Positions 41,598-43,318 of a stretch of 43,318 nt of DNA are shown one piece after another. Below the pieces are notes generated by a model. The model did no database searches and was not told the DNA's origin. It was given only the letters and a program-made list of their open reading frames with translations. Both the position numbers and the translations under genes were made by a program. Where the stretch lies: assembly GCA_944381635.1 (NCBI GenBank), contig CALWLY010000026.1, forward strand, positions 1 through 43,318, given 5' to 3'. How positions within the stretch are numbered: position 1 is the first letter of the stretch; each line of letters starts with the position of its first letter. This DNA comes from an uncultured Lachnospiraceae bacterium (GTDB lineage: Bacteria > Bacillota > Clostridia > Lachnospirales > Lachnospiraceae).

Positions 41598-43318
41598 ATG
41601 AAACTCAAAACAAGAAGTTCAGCAATTTTGCTGGCAGCTGCTGTGGCAGCATCCACACTCGGAACCGATACTTATTCTGTTATGGCTCAGGAAGAAACAG
41701 CAACAGAAGCGGTAGCTGAGGAAAAGGAAGTGACTTCTGAAGAGGAAGTGACGGAAGAAAAGAAGGAAGAAGCTGAAGATGAGGAGAAAGAGGAAGCTCC
41801 TGAGGAAGTAACTGCAGATGAGAAAGAAGAAGCTTCTGATGAAACCACAGACGAAAAGACAGAGGAAGTTTCTGGTGTAGAACAGGAAAACGAAGCTGGT
41901 GTGGCAGGTGTTCATGTACCGGCTGCTGCTGAAGTAAAAGAGGAAATAAAGATGGAGGAGAATATATCCTCTCCCTCAGGGCGCCAGACCGTTAAACTTA
42001 GTTGCTCTATAAAAAATGCAGAAACTGGTGAAGTTATTAAAGAGTATGAATCTTTACCAGGTGTCGGGGTTGTAGGGAACGAGATGAATGTGGAGGATCT
42101 TTATGGAATTGGGGTATCACTTCCAGACGGATATGAATGGGCAACTCAAATCTTTACAATACCAGAAGATGGAAAAATTGTCCTTCAGGTAAAGCCAAAG
42201 AATCAGACCGTTAAACTCAGCTGTACTATAAAAAATACAGAAACTGGTGAAGTTATTAAAGAGTATGAATCTTTACCAGGTGTCGGAGTTGTAGGGAACG
42301 AGATGAATGTGGAGGATCTTTATGGAATTGGGGTATCACTTCCAGACGGATATGAATGGGCAACTCAAATCTTTACAATACCAGAAGATGGAAAAATTGT
42401 CCTTCAGGTAAAGCCAAAGAATCAGACCGTTAAACTCAGCTGTACTATAAAAAATACAGAAACTGGTGAAGTTATTAAAGAGTATGAATCTTTACCAGGT
42501 GTCGGAGTTGTAGGGAACGAGATGAATGTGGAGGATCTTTATGGAATTGGGGTATCACTTCCAGACGGATATGAATGGGTAACTCAAACCTTTACAATAC
42601 CAGAAGATGGGAAAATTGTCCTTCAGGTAAAGGAAAAAGCAACCCATAAGGAAGTAGGGGTAAATTACTGGGATGTAGAAGCAAATAAGCAGGTAACAGA
42701 AGGCAAAGTAATCGTAGATATAAATGCAAACAACGTAAACTCCAGCCAGCTGACAGACATTCCGGAAGGATATGAACTTGTAAACGTGGGAGATTTTGCG
42801 ATCAACGATGGTTGGATCTATGTGGAAGTAAGAAAAGCAACCCACAAGGAAGTAGGGGTAAACTACTGGGATGTAGAAGCAAATAAACAGGTAACAGAAG
42901 GCAAAGTAACCGTAGATATAAATGCAAACAACGTAAACTCCAGCCAGCTGACAGACATTCCGGAAGGATATGAACTTGTAAACGTGGGAGATTTTGCGAT
43001 CAACGATGGTTGGATCTATGTAGAAGTAAGAAAAGCAACCCATAAGGAAGTAGGGGTAAACTACTGGGATGTAGAAGCAAATAAACAGGTAACAGAAGGC
43101 AAAGTAACCGTAGATGCAGATGCAAACAACGTAAACTCCAGTCAGCTGACAGACATTCCGGAAGGATATGAACTTGTAAACGTGGGAGATTTTGCAATCA
43201 ACGATGGTTGGATCTATGTAGAAGTAAGAAAAGCAACCCATAAGGAAGTAGGGGTAAACTACTGGGATGTAGAAGCAAATAAACAGGTAACAGAAGGCAA
43301 AGTAACCGTAGATGCAGA
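41598..43318 (+). CDS. Repeat-rich secreted surface protein (3' end outside window)
   Basis: At least 573 codons, open to the window edge. The start follows AGGAGGAATTGACA. A signal peptide (about residues 1-31, KTRSSAILLAAAVAASTLG ... VMAQ) is followed by a Glu/Lys/Ala/Thr-rich low-complexity stretch (about 32-125). Then come three 73-residue repeats (nt 41985, 42204, 42423; TVKLSCTIKNTETGEVIKEY type) and at least three complete and one partial 66-residue repeats (nt 42636, 42834, 43032, 43230; VNYWDVEANKQVTEGKV type). The latter end in GYELVNVGDFAINDGWIYVEVRK, somewhat like MucBP modules. Such stalk repeats suggest an adhesin or cell-wall protein; an anchor would lie downstream. Confidence 0.85.
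   Translation, partial: MKLKTRSSAILLAAAVAASTLGTDTYSVMAQEETATEAVAEEKEVTSEEEVTEEKKEEAEDEEKEEAPEEVTADEKEEASDETTDEKTEEVSGVEQENEAGVAGVHVPAAAEVKEEIKMEENISSPSGRQTVKLSCSIKNAETGEVIKEYESLPGVGVVGNEMNVEDLYGIGVSLPDGYEWATQIFTIPEDGKIVLQVKPKNQTVKLSCTIKNTETGEVIKEYESLPGVGVVGNEMNVEDLYGIGVSLPDGYEWATQIFTIPEDGKIVLQVKPKNQTVKLSCTIKNTETGEVIKEYESLPGVGVVGNEMNVEDLYGIGVSLPDGYEWVTQTFTIPEDGKIVLQVKEKATHKEVGVNYWDVEANKQVTEGKVIVDINANNVNSSQLTDIPEGYELVNVGDFAINDGWIYVEVRKATHKEVGVNYWDVEANKQVTEGKVTVDINANNVNSSQLTDIPEGYELVNVGDFAINDGWIYVEVRKATHKEVGVNYWDVEANKQVTEGKVTVDADANNVNSSQLTDIPEGYELVNVGDFAINDGWIYVEVRKATHKEVGVNYWDVEANKQVTEGKVTVDA
41985..42635 (+). repeat. Three tandem 219-bp coding repeats (A type)
   Basis: Exact 219-bp period (41985, 42204, 42423). 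The second and third copies are nearly identical at DNA level, the first differs slightly at its start, and the third is a few residues shorter at its junction. This fits recent duplication by recombination. Confidence 0.9.
42636..43318 (+). repeat. Tandem 198-bp coding repeats (B type), three complete and one cut by the edge
   Basis: Exact 198-bp period (42636, 42834, 43032, 43230), nearly identical at DNA level with a few changes such as ATAAAT to GCAGAT codons. The array continues beyond the window. Confidence 0.9.

Noticed and set aside
42555-43241. 228-codon repetitive minus-strand frame
   Set aside because: It exists only because the 198-bp coding repeats keep frame on both strands; the plus strand carries a signal peptide and ribosome site.

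Overview
The window looks like a chromosomal segment of a low-to-mid GC Clostridia species, most likely family Lachnospiraceae (Blautia/Dorea/Ruminococcus-like). Support comes from AddAB instead of RecBCD, ECF transporters, a T-box leader, a TPP riboswitch in front of thiT, ammonia-dependent AsnA, a YfhO/LTA-synthase pair, strong AGGAGG ribosome sites with A/T-rich spacers, and intrinsic terminators throughout. No phage, conjugative element, intact insertion sequence or CRISPR array is visible. It reads as core genome with accessory patches, and carries two repeat families.

Left part (1-12.5 kb): a T-box leader on the minus strand serves a gene beyond the left edge and is divergent from a DUF5107/TPR sugar-related gene. 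Then come a DUF3221-like anchored protein, a GNAT acetyltransferase, a PNPOx-like flavoprotein, a Ham1-like nucleotide pyrophosphatase, and addB-addA for double-strand break repair. A 0.7 kb non-coding block with three 146-bp tandem repeats follows.

Middle (12.5-31.3 kb): a MATE exporter, an ECF transporter operon (UPF0397-type S component, fused duplicated ATPase, EcfT), a patatin-like hydrolase, a LacX-like epimerase, thiT under a TPP riboswitch, a HAD phosphatase fused to a CPBP membrane protease, mnmA, a small membrane protein, asnA, YfhO, an LTA synthase-like enzyme and a membrane-anchored MORN protein. Copies of a dispersed palindromic element lie at 1-66, 19111-19262, 23955-24131 and 29865-29925. 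Their stems differ in sequence yet keep pairing, and one copy sits in the 5' leader of the LTA synthase gene.

Right part (31.3-43.3 kb): a corrinoid-type ABC transporter (binding protein, permease, ATPase) is followed by an unusual protein that joins a Dph6-like ATP-pyrophosphatase to a CobA-type corrinoid adenosyltransferase. Next are tRNA-Leu(UAG), a PMCA-type P-type ATPase interrupted by an in-frame TGA at a conserved Trp codon, a divergent TetR regulator, a radical-SAM-like protein without cluster cysteines whose promoter carries a perfect 20-bp palindrome, a small Lachnospiraceae-type hypothetical gene, and the start of a repeat-rich secreted surface protein that runs off the right edge.

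The least explained items are the covarying dispersed hairpin element, the 146-bp repeat block, the Dph6-CobA fusion, the HAD-CPBP fusion, the interrupted P-type ATPase, a shared 22-bp operator-like inverted repeat, and two orphan structured transcripts near 23.7-23.96 kb.
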